This document shows positions 1 through 7,760 of a stretch of 24,094 nt of DNA, piece after piece (position 1 is the stretch's first letter; each line of letters opens with the position of its first letter). Below the pieces are notes generated by a model. That model searched no databases. It saw nothing but the letters and a program-made list of their open reading frames with translations, and had not been told where the DNA came from. The stretch lies in assembly GCA_905215395.1 (NCBI GenBank), contig CAJMQA010000013.1:1-24094 (forward strand). Reading direction: 5' to 3'. The position numbers and the translations under genes are program-made. The stretch comes from an uncultured bacterium (lineage in GTDB: Bacteria; Bacteroidota; Bacteroidia; Bacteroidales; Marinifilaceae).

Positions 1-366
1 TCCCCATAGGCCATAAACGATGGATGGGATTCCGGCCAGCAGATCGATCACTGAACTGATGACTGTGGAGGCCCGGGTTCCCCGGAAGTATTCGCCTGTA
101 AACAGTGCAACCGGAAGCGAGAAAGGAATGCAGAAAAGCAGGGCGAGAAAGGCCGTCATGACTGTTCCGGTAATAAATGACAAGGCTCCGTATTCTTCTC
201 CTTCCGGATTAGGATTCCATTCTGAGGTAAAAATAAAGCGAAAGAAACCGAATTTTTCAAAGGCCGGAGTTGCTCCGCTGACCAAGGAGTATACCATGCC
301 TCCGCAGATCAATAACACCAGTAGTGCGCAAAGAAATAACAGCCGTTTGAAGATATAATCCCGCAT
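1..366 (-). CDS. pstC: Phosphate ABC transporter permease PstC (N-terminal part, cut by window edge)
   Basis: The minus strand reads open from an ATG at 366 to the window edge, giving 122 residues. It starts MRDYIFKRLLFLCALLVLL, one hydrophobic membrane segment at about residues 7-27. A periplasmic stretch with the motif EEYGALSFITGT follows (about residues 50-60). A second hydrophobic run comes next, then the start of the permease core (LLAGIPSIVYGLWG). The GIPSIVYG segment is typical of PstC/PstA permeases, and the order pstS then pstC supports PstC. With PstA it would form the inner-membrane channel of the high-affinity phosphate importer. It begins 9 nt after the pstS stop with no clear Shine-Dalgarno, so it is surely cotranscribed with pstS. 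The remaining two thirds and probably pstA, pstB and phoU lie to the left of the window. Confidence 0.93.
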   Translation of the reverse strand, partial: MRDYIFKRLLFLCALLVLLICGGMVYSLVSGATPAFEKFGFFRFIFTSEWNPNPEGEEYGALSFITGTVMTAFLALLFCIPFSLPVALFTGEYFRGTRASTVISSVIDLLAGIPSIVYGLWG

Positions 367-375
367 AAAGTAAAA

Positions 376-1434
376 TTATTTCAGAATGGTTTTTCCGTTG
401 TAAGTGGCTGATTTTAAAAGTTGTTTCGCATTCATAACAGCGGTAGGCGGCAATGGGGAATAATGTACTTTGGTCGTCATATCCTGTGCCTCGGGGTCTG
501 TCAGCCAGTTTAGCAGTTCTATCGTGGCTTTCGCCTGAGTTTCTGAACGGTTTGCATATGCCTGTTCTTTGTAAAGAATGATCCAGGTGAAACAGCTGAT
601 CGGATAAGCTCCTGCTGCGGTAGAGTTGGTAATCATAGTCCGGGTATCAGCCGGAATTTCGGTAGAGGCAGCTGCTGAAATGCTTTCGGTGGAGGGAAAG
701 ATAAATTCTCCGGCCTGGTTTTGTAATTTGGCGATTGGTATCTTCAGGGCAAAAGCATATTCAGAGCCAATGTAGCCGATGGTTCCCGGAGTCTGGCTGA
801 TGGTTCCTGCAACTCCCGGATTTCCTTTGGCTGCGATGCCGGTAGGCCATTTTAAAGATTTTCCTGTTCCGACATTGACGTTCCAGTCGTTGCTGACTTT
901 ACTGAGATAATCACTAAAAACATAGGTAGTTCCGCTTCCGTCTGAACGATATACCGGATTGATAGTTTTTGCTGGGAGGCTTGTTTCAGGGTTGGCTGCT
1001 TGTATACGGGAATCATTCCACTGAGTGATTTTTCCCAGGAAAATATTAGCAACAATGTCTCCTGTCAGTTGCAGGTTTTTTATTTCCGGAAGGTTATAAG
1101 CCATGACTACGGCTCCCATGCATGTCGGAATGTGTATGACTTCAGCCGGCATTTCAGCCATCTCCTGATCAGAGAGATAGGCATCACTGCCGCCGAAATC
1201 TACAATTTTATCTTTCAGGCTCCGGATACCTCCTCCGCTTCCGATTCCTCCGTAAGTGATCGTTACTCCGGTTGTGTCCTGATAGTTTTTGAAAGCCAGG
1301 TTATAATAAGGAAGGGGGAAAGTTGCACCTGCAGCAGCGATACTGATGTCGCTTTTGTTGTTCCGGTCCTTTTTTCCCGAATTTCCACAGGCACTGATAC
1401 AAAATGCCAGAATAAAAATGAGTAATTTGTTCAT
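376..1434 (-). CDS. pstS: Phosphate-binding lipoprotein PstS
   Basis: 352 residues. The N terminus is a lipoprotein signal (hydrophobic run, then lipobox ISAC with Cys16), so the mature protein is lipid-anchored in the envelope. The mature part opens with AAAGATFPLPYYN, followed by GGIGSGGGIRSLKDK and DFGGSDAYLSD, and later RSDGSGTTYVFSDYL. These are the glycine/serine-rich phosphate-contacting loops of PstS-type periplasmic binding proteins. It captures orthophosphate and delivers it to PstC/PstA. It is the first gene of a minus-strand pst operon. The 205-nt region upstream carries four regularly spaced repeats (see 1491-1528) that suggest control by PhoB under phosphate starvation. Length and motifs are normal for the family. 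Confidence 0.95.
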   Translation of the reverse strand: MNKLLIFILAFCISACGNSGKKDRNNKSDISIAAAGATFPLPYYNLAFKNYQDTTGVTITYGGIGSGGGIRSLKDKIVDFGGSDAYLSDQEMAEMPAEVIHIPTCMGAVVMAYNLPEIKNLQLTGDIVANIFLGKITQWNDSRIQAANPETSLPAKTINPVYRSDGSGTTYVFSDYLSKVSNDWNVNVGTGKSLKWPTGIAAKGNPGVAGTISQTPGTIGYIGSEYAFALKIPIAKLQNQAGEFIFPSTESISAAASTEIPADTRTMITNSTAAGAYPISCFTWIILYKEQAYANRSETQAKATIELLNWLTDPEAQDMTTKVHYSPLPPTAVMNAKQLLKSATYNGKTILK

Positions 1435-1472
1435 GTTTTTATTGTATTAAATGGATATTCTCTTTTACACCA

Positions 1473-1480
1473 CAATATTA
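1473..1480 (-). promoter_or_regulatory. Possible -7 element of the pstS promoter
   Basis: On the minus strand this reads TAATATTG, one mismatch from the Bacteroides -7 consensus TAnnTTTG. It lies between the predicted Pho box and the pstS ATG, with a leader of roughly 30 nt. No -33 TTTG is present at the expected distance, as expected if an activator bound at 1491-1528 replaces it. Confidence 0.4.
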
Positions 1481-1490
1481 CATTGATCTT

Positions 1491-1528
1491 GCTACATGAG
1501 GGTTACGGGAATGTTACATTATTGTTAC
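1491..1528 (-). promoter_or_regulatory. Predicted Pho box: four 11-bp-spaced repeats upstream of pstS
   Basis: On the plus strand GTTAC occurs at 1502, 1513 and 1524 and the near-copy GCTAC at 1491, so four units sit exactly 11 bp apart. Read toward pstS the unit is (A/C)NGTAAC. PhoB-family regulators bind tandem direct repeats on an 11-bp period (E. coli unit CTGTCAT plus 4 bp). Here the element sits about 10 nt upstream of a possible -7 box (TAATATTG, 1480-1473), which matches PhoB-activated promoter geometry. The repeat is seen directly; the regulator is inferred from the downstream gene. Confidence 0.6.
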
Positions 1529-1607
1529 GATGGCCAATAAGGTAACAATTTTATTAAGCCGCTTATTTTCAATTTACTACTTTTCGATAAACCTTCATTT
1601 AAATTAT

Positions 1608-1615
1608 TATTTTTG
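1608..1615 (+). promoter_or_regulatory. -7 promoter element for the ttcA-like gene
   Basis: TATTTTTG matches the Bacteroides -7 consensus TAnnTTTG exactly and lies 24 nt before the ATG at 1640. The -33 position carries only a partial match (TTTC at about 1582). No Shine-Dalgarno is seen. Confidence 0.45.
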
Positions 1616-1639
1616 CCGGGCAGATATTTATAACCTTGT

Positions 1640-2374
1640 ATGGACGAAAAGAAAAAAGAGAAATTATTTATGCGGGAATTTTTCCGGAAAGCAGGGAAGG
1701 CGATTTATGACTATCGTTTGATAGAAGAGGGAGACAGGATTTTAGTGGGAGTATCGGGAGGGAAGGATTCATTAGCATTATTGGAAGTACTGGCGTTGAG
1801 GGCACGCGATCCTAAACAACATTACAGTGTGGTGGCTGCTCATATTGCAGTAGAAAATGTTGCTTATGAAGTAGATGGGGAGTATATCCGTGAATTTTGT
1901 GAGCGTTTGGGGGTGGAACTGGTGGAACGGACAATAGCTACTGCTGTTCAGGAGGGGGCAAGGAAGCCGGTATGTTTCATCTGTTCCTGGAATCGTCGGA
2001 AAACTTTGTTTGAGATAGCTAAAGAGTTCCGTTGTAATAAATTGGCTCTGGGGCATCATCGTGACGATGCTATTGAAAGTTTACTAATGAGTATGATGTT
2101 TAATGGGACGATTGCCAGTATGCCGCCAAAGCTGGATATGTTTGATCATACTTTTACACTGATCCGTCCGTTTATTTTGTTGGGTAATGAGGAAACTTTG
2201 CAATATGCCGTTTACCGGAATTTTAAAAAACAGAAAAAGAATTGTCCGCATGAACGTTCTACTAACCGGAATGCTGTAGCGGAGATCATCCGGCAAATGG
2301 AAACATTATCCCCTCATGTAAAAGGAAATCTTTTTGCCTCCATGAAAAATATACAAACGGAATATCTACCCTGA
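1640..2374 (+). CDS. ttcA: TtcA-family tRNA 2-thiocytidine biosynthesis protein
   Basis: 244 residues. An adenylating PP-loop (SGGKDS, residues 39-44) is followed by a CFIC pair (Cys112, Cys115), the GHHRDD motif (138-143) and a third cysteine in KKNCPHE (Cys202). TtcA enzymes use the PP-loop to activate cytidine 32 of certain tRNAs with ATP and an iron-sulfur cluster held by three cysteines of this CxxC plus distal Cys pattern. All three are present, so an active enzyme is likely. It is shorter than E. coli TtcA (about 311 aa), mostly at the termini. A second ATG at 1670 (Met11) is possible, but 1640 fits the promoter spacing. It is transcribed alone, divergent from pstS and convergent with tpx. 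A related PP-loop thiolase with another tRNA target cannot be excluded. Confidence 0.85.
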   Translation: MDEKKKEKLFMREFFRKAGKAIYDYRLIEEGDRILVGVSGGKDSLALLEVLALRARDPKQHYSVVAAHIAVENVAYEVDGEYIREFCERLGVELVERTIATAVQEGARKPVCFICSWNRRKTLFEIAKEFRCNKLALGHHRDDAIESLLMSMMFNGTIASMPPKLDMFDHTFTLIRPFILLGNEETLQYAVYRNFKKQKKNCPHERSTNRNAVAEIIRQMETLSPHVKGNLFASMKNIQTEYLP

Positions 2375-2381
2375 AAAAGAT

Positions 2382-2409
2382 TGAAGGTTGATGATGCCAT
2401 CAACCTTCA
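2382..2409. terminator. Bidirectional terminator between ttcA-like gene and tpx
   Basis: A perfect 12-bp stem (TGAAGGTTGATG / CATCAACCTTCA) with a 4-nt loop lies just after the ttcA stop and 9 nt beyond the tpx stop. Read from tpx it is followed by a T-rich run (complement of the AAAAAGA at 2374-2380). It serves both convergent genes. Confidence 0.8.
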
Positions 2410-2418
2410 GTTTATCAT

Positions 2419-2916
2419 TTACAGCTGTTTCAATGCTTCGTCATAATTGGGTTCGTGAGTGATTTCAGGTACCAGTTCGGTGTAAATCACTTTACCTTCT
2501 TCATCCAGGATGATTACTGCACGTGCCAGCAAACCGGCCAATGGACCATCTGTCAGAGCAACTCCGTAATCTTCACCGAAAGATGGATTTCTGAATGCGG
2601 AAAGACCGATGACATTTTCGATACCTTCTGTAGAGCAGAAACGGGCATGTGCAAAAGGAAGATCTTTTGAAATGGCCAATACCACCGTATTTTTCATCTT
2701 GGATGCCAGGTCGTTAAATTTCCGTACCGACATGGCGCATACTTTTGTATCCAGGCTGGGGAATATATTCAATACTACTTTTTTACCTTTCAGACTGCTG
2801 AGGGATAATTCACTCAGATCACTTTTTACCAACGTGAATTCAGGCGCTTTTGCACCGGTTTCCGGGAAGTGACCTTTTACATGAACCGTTGCACCTCCTA
2901 ATGTGACTGTTGCCAT
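2419..2916 (-). CDS. tpx: Thiol peroxidase Tpx
   Basis: 165 residues from the ATG at 2916. The frame is open to another ATG at 2952, but the extra 12 residues are not family-like, while MATVTLGG aligns with normal Tpx starts. It is an atypical 2-Cys peroxiredoxin that reduces peroxides using thioredoxin. The peroxidatic Cys60 lies in NIFPSLDTKVCAMSVRKFN, and the resolving Cys94 in ARFCSTEG, matching Cys61 and Cys95 of E. coli Tpx (168 aa). No export signal is present, so it is cytoplasmic. It is monocistronic, with its own promoter at 3004-3035 and a shared terminator at 2382-2409. A palindrome over the -33 element suggests regulation, plausibly by oxidative stress. Confidence 0.95.
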   Translation of the reverse strand: MATVTLGGATVHVKGHFPETGAKAPEFTLVKSDLSELSLSSLKGKKVVLNIFPSLDTKVCAMSVRKFNDLASKMKNTVVLAISKDLPFAHARFCSTEGIENVIGLSAFRNPSFGEDYGVALTDGPLAGLLARAVIILDEEGKVIYTELVPEITHEPNYDEALKQL

Positions 2917-2964
2917 AATCAATGTTTTTATTAAAAGATTTATAAATACCATATTTCTGCTTTT

Positions 2965-2999
2965 CGCTATATACGTAAATCAATTCCTTTTGTATAGCG
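2965..2999 (-). repeat. Inverted repeat at the predicted 5' end of tpx mRNA
   Basis: CGCTATA (2965-2971) and TATAGCG (2993-2999) are exact 7-bp inverted arms 21 nt apart, starting at the predicted transcription start. It could be a 5' stem-loop of the tpx leader or a second operator. It may also be chance. Confidence 0.35.
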
Positions 3000-3003
3000 T
3001 TTA

Positions 3004-3035
3004 CAAATTTAAATAAAGTAAATTATCTTATCAAA
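3004..3035 (-). promoter_or_regulatory. Full Bacteroides-type promoter of tpx
   Basis: On the minus strand a -33 TTTG (3035-3032) is followed after exactly 20 nt by TAAATTTG (3011-3004), a perfect -7 TAnnTTTG. This predicts transcription from about 2997 and a leader near 80 nt before the tpx ATG at 2916. Confidence 0.7.
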
Positions 3036-3042
3036 TTGATAA
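3028..3042. promoter_or_regulatory. 15-bp palindrome over the tpx -33 box (candidate operator)
   Basis: TTATCAA-A-TTGATAA is a perfect 7+1+7 palindrome covering the predicted -33 TTTG of tpx. Its position suits a dimeric regulator that competes with or recruits RNA polymerase. It does not match the OxyR spacing, so the regulator is unknown. Confidence 0.4.
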
Positions 3043-3077
3043 TTTTTATATAGCAATCAACTTTTTTGATGGGAATA

Positions 3078-3103
3078 ACAAAGAGAGCCGGAGCTCTCTT
3101 TGT
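3078..3103 (-). terminator. Hairpin after the C69 dipeptidase gene
   Basis: An 11-bp stem (ACAAAGAGAGC / GCTCTCTTTGT, loop CGGA) abuts the stop codon of the dipeptidase gene. It would end the minus-strand operon 6208 to 3104. The following T-run on that strand is weak, so efficiency is uncertain. Confidence 0.65.
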
Positions 3104-4798
3104 TTATTCAATCACCTGGAGTTTGTCACCTGCTTTCTCGATGATGGTGCGTAAATACCATTCGGAAAGGGCAGGTTGCTCAACTTTCGGGTTTTTCTCA
3201 CCAGGAATAACGGTTTTGATGTTTCCATCCATATAGCAACAGAAGAGGTAGCCATAGAAGTCGCGCCAGGTATCTACCAGTGCGTTTCCGGTATTGCATG
3301 AAAAATCCGTCAGGAATTCAACTGTAGCTGCTTTGTCTTTGTTGAACATGTCTCTGGCTCCTGCGTCAATCAGCCGAACGAAATTTTCATATTGTGTTTC
3401 CAGAGCTTTTTGTTTGGTCCGGATTTCCGGGTGAATTGCATTGTAGCGGGTATATGCGAAATTGGTAACCTGATTGAATACCCAGAAGGCTGCTTTGTTG
3501 GTGAATTCCATCATACTACCGTTTCCGACTGCAAAGGCAAAAGGTACGCGGGTAGAGCAGCTGTACATCGGGAAATATACACTACTGGCGGCATCGTCAA
3601 CACCAAACCAAAGAATTCCTCCAACAGCATCGGGTAGCCAGCTCCGGCTTTGAGTCACGAAGGTGAAACCGGTTTGCTGGGTTGCTGTAGCACGTTCGTG
3701 TACGTATTCTTTGCCGTCAACTTTGAAGCTCATTGGACGCCATCTGTAAGGACATTCGTATGGACCGGCTCCCGGATCTTTGCTCATATCAAGCTCTGTG
3801 CCTTCCAAATGATCGCGCATAAAGTCCATGACTTCCAGTACGTCGAGCTTGCGGTCGGGTTTGATCCACAAAGGCATACGATTGGTTGCATAACCTTTGT
3901 TATCACGCTGGATTTTACCTTTAGCATAGTCGAAATATTGAGACATATTGGAATTTACAGCATTGAAGAAAGCCCATACGCGGATTTCACAGGCACGGGC
4001 ACCACTAAAATCTACCGGAGCATAAGTGTCTGAAAAACTGAAATCGGCATTTTTACCATCCTGGGGATAGAAACCTTTTTGTTTAGCAAAGGAGATGACA
4101 TCTTTAGAATACACTGTGGTGATTTCTTTGTCATAGATTTTCTTCATATGATCTGAAGAAATGGAGGTTTTTCCTTCCAGGGGAAAGGTTGTAATACGGG
4201 CCTGATTGGCATGCGCACATACATATCCGTCCGGAACCATGCGGGCTACCCATACAGCTCCTTTTTCTCCTTCACCTTTACCAATCATTTCGAGTATCCA
4301 TACTTCATTAGGGTCGCTGATAGAAAAAGATTCTCCGGAACTGGCATATCCGTATTGTTCGACCAGATCTGTCATGACTACGATTGCTTCCCGGGCATTT
4401 TTCGCACGTTGTAAAGTGATGTAGATCAGACTACCGTAGTCGATGATTGCTCCGGACTGGCTTTCGAGTTCTTTGCGTCCTCCGTAGGTGGTTTCACCGA
4501 TGGCGAGCTGAAATTCATTCATATTACCGACTACATTATAAGTTTGGGAAGCCTGAGGAATTTTGCCCATGTATTTACCGGTATCCCATTCATAAACATC
4601 CATCATAGTACCGGCAGGCCACTTACCGGCAGGCCAGTGGTAGAGTTCTCCATACAGCACATGAGAGTCGGCTGAATAAGTGATCATGGTTGAGCCGTCT
4701 TTGGTCGCTCCCTTTGTCAACAAAAAATTGGTGCAGGCAAAGACTTTTATGGAAGCTCCGGCTGCCAGAAAAAGAAGGGTCAGATAAAGTTTATACAT
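3104..4798 (-). CDS. Secreted C69-family dipeptidase
   Basis: 564 residues. A signal peptide (about residues 1-21) ends directly before Cys22 in ACTNFLLTKGATKDGS. In peptidase family C69 (formerly U34) this cysteine becomes the N-terminal nucleophile after removal of the leader, and the CTNFL context is diagnostic. Further family-like stretches are TYSADSHVLYGELYHWP, NEFQLAIGETTYGGR and the SGESFSISDPNEVWILEM region. It probably cleaves dipeptides in the periplasm, supporting amino-acid fermentation. It is the last gene of a probable minus-strand operon, 30 nt after the DUF4293 gene, and ends at the hairpin 3078-3103. Alanine just before Cys22 fits a signal peptidase I cut; a lipoprotein is an alternative reading, but the conserved catalytic cysteine argues against it. 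Confidence 0.9.
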   Translation of the reverse strand: MYKLYLTLLFLAAGASIKVFACTNFLLTKGATKDGSTMITYSADSHVLYGELYHWPAGKWPAGTMMDVYEWDTGKYMGKIPQASQTYNVVGNMNEFQLAIGETTYGGRKELESQSGAIIDYGSLIYITLQRAKNAREAIVVMTDLVEQYGYASSGESFSISDPNEVWILEMIGKGEGEKGAVWVARMVPDGYVCAHANQARITTFPLEGKTSISSDHMKKIYDKEITTVYSKDVISFAKQKGFYPQDGKNADFSFSDTYAPVDFSGARACEIRVWAFFNAVNSNMSQYFDYAKGKIQRDNKGYATNRMPLWIKPDRKLDVLEVMDFMRDHLEGTELDMSKDPGAGPYECPYRWRPMSFKVDGKEYVHERATATQQTGFTFVTQSRSWLPDAVGGILWFGVDDAASSVYFPMYSCSTRVPFAFAVGNGSMMEFTNKAAFWVFNQVTNFAYTRYNAIHPEIRTKQKALETQYENFVRLIDAGARDMFNKDKAATVEFLTDFSCNTGNALVDTWRDFYGYLFCCYMDGNIKTVIPGEKNPKVEQPALSEWYLRTIIEKAGDKLQVIE

Positions 4799-4828
4799 AT
4801 GATTTAGATTAAGATAAATAATTTCAGG

Positions 4829-5314
4829 TTAACGTATTCTGTCGAATGATTTCAATACTGTGATATCTTTAACAATGTTTCGTATCGCCAGCCAGGTGAA
4901 GATAATACCGATCAACGGGAAAATAAAACTGATATCGGCAAACCATTCTGCATTCATTTCCTGGCTACGTTGACGCAATTGTAGCCACATAAGTACCAGA
5001 ATTCCTAACTGGAGTACAATATTGACAATGCAAAGACGTAATTGCAGAAATAAAGTTGGTTTGACGGTTTTGGATTTTTTCTTATGAATGAAAATAGTTA
5101 ATAGTGCCAAGGCAGTGATGATAATATTCAATATCATTGACATCCAGTTCCAGGCAATAAATATTGGAGGGTTACCAGCTTGCATGACTTTGGTGGTAAA
5201 AAATTCATAAGTAAAATTGCCCGGAACCACAATGGAGGCAAACGGCATAAAAAACAACAGGCCGGTCACAATGGCACAACAGAGCAAAAAGAGGGATTGA
5301 ATACGTTGAATCAT
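4829..5314 (-). CDS. DUF4293 four-helix membrane protein
   Basis: 161 residues with four hydrophobic segments (about 7-27, 54-76, 91-110 and 125-147). The N-terminal MIQRIQSLFLL and C-terminal LKSFDRIR are hallmarks of the Bacteroidota-specific DUF4293 family, whose function is unknown. No catalytic or ligand motif is visible. It lies 15 nt after the nucleoside phosphorylase gene and 30 nt before the dipeptidase gene, so it is probably cotranscribed with both. In this phylum DUF4293 genes sit in varied housekeeping neighbourhoods, so the operon does not reveal a role. Confidence 0.85.
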   Translation of the reverse strand: MIQRIQSLFLLCCAIVTGLLFFMPFASIVVPGNFTYEFFTTKVMQAGNPPIFIAWNWMSMILNIIITALALLTIFIHKKKSKTVKPTLFLQLRLCIVNIVLQLGILVLMWLQLRQRSQEMNAEWFADISFIFPLIGIIFTWLAIRNIVKDITVLKSFDRIR

Positions 5315-5329
5315 GTCTTTTGTGATATT

Positions 5330-6208
5330 TTATTCGGTTAATTTATCTAAGGTATAGCGGATTAATTTTGCCATATGTCCGTGGTAATTTGCAGAAGCAT
5401 CTCCTGTGATCCGGTTGGCAATGATCAGGCAGATGGTTGCTGCATGGTGTCCTAACAAATTGCAGAGTCCTGTTATTGCTGCACTTTCCATTTCGTAATT
5501 GGTTACTTTGTAATTTTCGTAACGGAAATCAGTGATTTTATCATTGATGCCTGGCATAGCTAACGGAAGACGCAGAACACGTCCCTGAGGACCGTAAAAT
5601 CCAACGGCTGTCAGGGTAACACCTTTATAAGTATGTTTCCCGTCATAGAGTTTGCTCACCAGTTCCGGAGCAGCATTGACCACATAAGGACGGGCTGCAG
5701 TTGGCGCCCATTTGCAGTGCTCAATGAAAGCATCTTCGAATTTGTGGTCACAGATCTGTCCGTTGTTTGCATAAAAGCGTAAAACTCCATCGCAACCTAT
5801 GCTTTTTTCAGAAATGACGAATGAATCCACCGGGATGTCTGCCTGTACAGAACCGGAAGTTCCGATACGCACGATATTCAGGCTACGGCTTGCAGCTTTG
5901 ATTGTTTTCGTTTTCAGATCGATATTGGCCAAAGCATCCAGTTCATTGATGACGATATCGATGTTATCAGGTCCGATCCCTGTTGAAATGACTGTAAGGC
6001 GATGGTTGTGATACGTGCCGGTGATTGAATAAAATTCGCGATTGCTTTTTTTCAGTTCGATCTGTTCAAAATGAGAGGCAATGGTTTCTACCCGGCCCGG
6101 ATCTCCGACAAGGATAATGTCGTTTGCTAGGTCTTCCGGCAGGAGGTGCAGATGGAAAATACTTCCATCCGGATTTGTTATTAATTCTGAAGATTGTATG
6201 TTTTTCAT
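5330..6208 (-). CDS. Nucleoside phosphorylase, uridine phosphorylase-like
   Basis: 292 residues of the PNP/UDP phosphorylase family. Seen: the phosphate-binding GDPGR loop (residues 35-39), STGIG (75-79), RIGTSGS (114-120), FYGPQGR (204-210) and NYEMESAA (237-244). NYEMES is the ribose-contacting motif of uridine phosphorylases, so phosphorolysis of uridine to uracil and ribose-1-phosphate is likely, in the cytoplasm. The FYGPQGR element resembles the animal-type UPP1 motif more than the E. coli Udp one, so base specificity is not certain. It is the first gene of the minus-strand operon continuing into DUF4293 and the dipeptidase. No clear -7 box was found upstream. Confidence 0.85.
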   Translation of the reverse strand: MKNIQSSELITNPDGSIFHLHLLPEDLANDIILVGDPGRVETIASHFEQIELKKSNREFYSITGTYHNHRLTVISTGIGPDNIDIVINELDALANIDLKTKTIKAASRSLNIVRIGTSGSVQADIPVDSFVISEKSIGCDGVLRFYANNGQICDHKFEDAFIEHCKWAPTAARPYVVNAAPELVSKLYDGKHTYKGVTLTAVGFYGPQGRVLRLPLAMPGINDKITDFRYENYKVTNYEMESAAITGLCNLLGHHAATICLIIANRITGDASANYHGHMAKLIRYTLDKLTE

Positions 6209-6456
6209 AATTATTTATTTTCAGTCGGTAATGTCTGATTTAAGATAAAAGCTTTCTATGGGTTTATCTAAATCGTTCATTCTTCTGCTTTCCCTATACT
6301 ACGGGAGATTTGTCGCAGTCAAATTTAGCGATGTTTGATTGATAAAACAAATATTCGGTTTTTTTATTGTAAGAAGAATCAAATGTTGCTTGCATCGTGA
6401 TATAGTTGTGAAGTTTTGATATATTTACGCACGAAAATGAATGTGCGCCTTTTTAT
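6209..6456. other. Divergent intergenic region, nucleoside phosphorylase / mscS
   Basis: This 248-nt region must hold both divergent promoters, but no full consensus is visible. A near-match -7 (TATATTTA, 6420-6427) lies ahead of mscS. A 6-bp hairpin (CGCACG...TGTGCG, 6428-6447) followed by a short T-run ends just before the mscS ATG and resembles a small terminator. No ORF or RNA gene was recognised. Confidence 0.4.
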
Positions 6457-7716
6457 ATGGAAACAATTACTAGTTGGATCGAACAGTTTTTCAGGAATCT
6501 GGGACTTATTCCTCAAGCGATAGGTGGGCTTGACCGGTTACTAATCCTGATAGCAATTGCTTTACTGGCCTATGCGACAGATTGGATCGGCCGGAAAATT
6601 CTGATACGTTTGGTGAGGAGGATTACGGAGAAAACAAAAGTAACTTGGGATGATATGCTGTTCAATGACCGGGTGATGAATAATTTATGTCATATTTTGC
6701 CTCCGGTTGTAATTTATGTGTTATTACCTTTGGCTTTTTCCAATTATTCGGAAACTCTGATTTTTGTACATAAGTTGTGCATGATATATATTTTGGCAGC
6801 TTTCCTGCGTTTTGTCAATATATTTCTGGGAGTTTTGTTTGAACTTTCCAGACAAAGGAAAGAATTCCGGGATCGTCCACTGAAAGGTATTTATCAGATT
6901 ATTCAGGTCGGTTTGTTTTTTATCGGAGCCATTTGCATTGTATCGGTTTTATTGGATAAGAATCCCTCTCATCTGTTGGCGGGTCTGGGAGCTTCGGCTG
7001 CCATTCTGATGTTGGTTTTTAAAGATAGTATTATGGGACTGGTTTCAGGGATCCAGCTTTCTGCCAATGATATGTTACGTCCCGGAGATTGGATCACTAT
7101 GCCCAAATATAATGCTGATGGTGTTGTTATTGATGTGACCCTGAATACGGTGAAGGTGCGGAATTTTGATAATACGATTATCACCATTCCTCCTTATGCT
7201 CTGGTCAGTGATTCTTTTCAGAACTGGAGAGGAATGGAAGAATCCGGAGGGAGGCGGGTGAAACGATCGGTGAATCTGGACATGAACAGTGTGTGTTTCT
7301 GTAGTCCGGATATGCTGGTGCGCTTCCGGAAAGTAGCTATATTAAAAGATTATATAGATGGTACAGAAGAGCAAATCCGGCAGTATAATGAAGTCCACGG
7401 TATAGACGAATCAGTTTTGGTGAATGGCAGACATCAGACCAATCTCGGGATATTCAGGGCGTATCTGGAGTTGTATTTAAAGAATCTGACTTCAGTGAAT
7501 ACAGAAATGACTTGTATGGTTCGTCAATTACAGCCGACTGAGAAAGGAGTACCTCTGGAGATTTATTTCTTTTCCAGAGAGAAGGCCTGGATATTGTATG
7601 AAAAAGTTCAGGCGGATGTGTTTGATCATATTTTTGCTGTCATCCCCTTTTTTGATCTCAGAGTATTTCAGAATCCATCAGGAGCTGACATTGAACGGGT
7701 TTTCCGGAAGAAGTAA
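6457..7716 (+). CDS. MscS-family mechanosensitive channel, YbdG-like
   Basis: 419 residues. Several N-terminal membrane segments (about 25-45, 75-95, 105-128 and 145-170) precede the pore-lining helix region LLAGLGASAAILMLVFKD. The MscS beta domain follows (GDWITM, then VRNFDNTIITIPPYALV). The C-terminal cytoplasmic part contains GGRRVKRSVNLDM, which with the length matches the YbdG/MscM subgroup (E. coli YbdG 415 aa) rather than small MscS. It probably releases solutes on hypo-osmotic shock in the inner membrane. It is a single-gene unit ending at the shared terminator 7721-7760. The leader contains a small hairpin with a T-run immediately before the start. Confidence 0.9.
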   Translation: METITSWIEQFFRNLGLIPQAIGGLDRLLILIAIALLAYATDWIGRKILIRLVRRITEKTKVTWDDMLFNDRVMNNLCHILPPVVIYVLLPLAFSNYSETLIFVHKLCMIYILAAFLRFVNIFLGVLFELSRQRKEFRDRPLKGIYQIIQVGLFFIGAICIVSVLLDKNPSHLLAGLGASAAILMLVFKDSIMGLVSGIQLSANDMLRPGDWITMPKYNADGVVIDVTLNTVKVRNFDNTIITIPPYALVSDSFQNWRGMEESGGRRVKRSVNLDMNSVCFCSPDMLVRFRKVAILKDYIDGTEEQIRQYNEVHGIDESVLVNGRHQTNLGIFRAYLELYLKNLTSVNTEMTCMVRQLQPTEKGVPLEIYFFSREKAWILYEKVQADVFDHIFAVIPFFDLRVFQNPSGADIERVFRKK

Positions 7717-7720
7717 TTGT

Positions 7721-7760
7721 AAAACTCCCGCTGATTCTGATTGAACCAGCGGGAGTTTTT
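7721..7760. terminator. Shared bidirectional terminator, mscS / small secreted protein
   Basis: AAAACTCCCGCTG pairs perfectly with CAGCGGGAGTTTT around a 13-nt loop, with a T-run on each strand. Its right edge overlaps the stop codon of the convergent minus-strand gene by two bases. Confidence 0.88.

Noticed and set aside
20..358. 112-residue open frame on the plus strand
   Set aside because: It is a shadow of pstC, whose minus-strand translation shows membrane segments and permease motifs.
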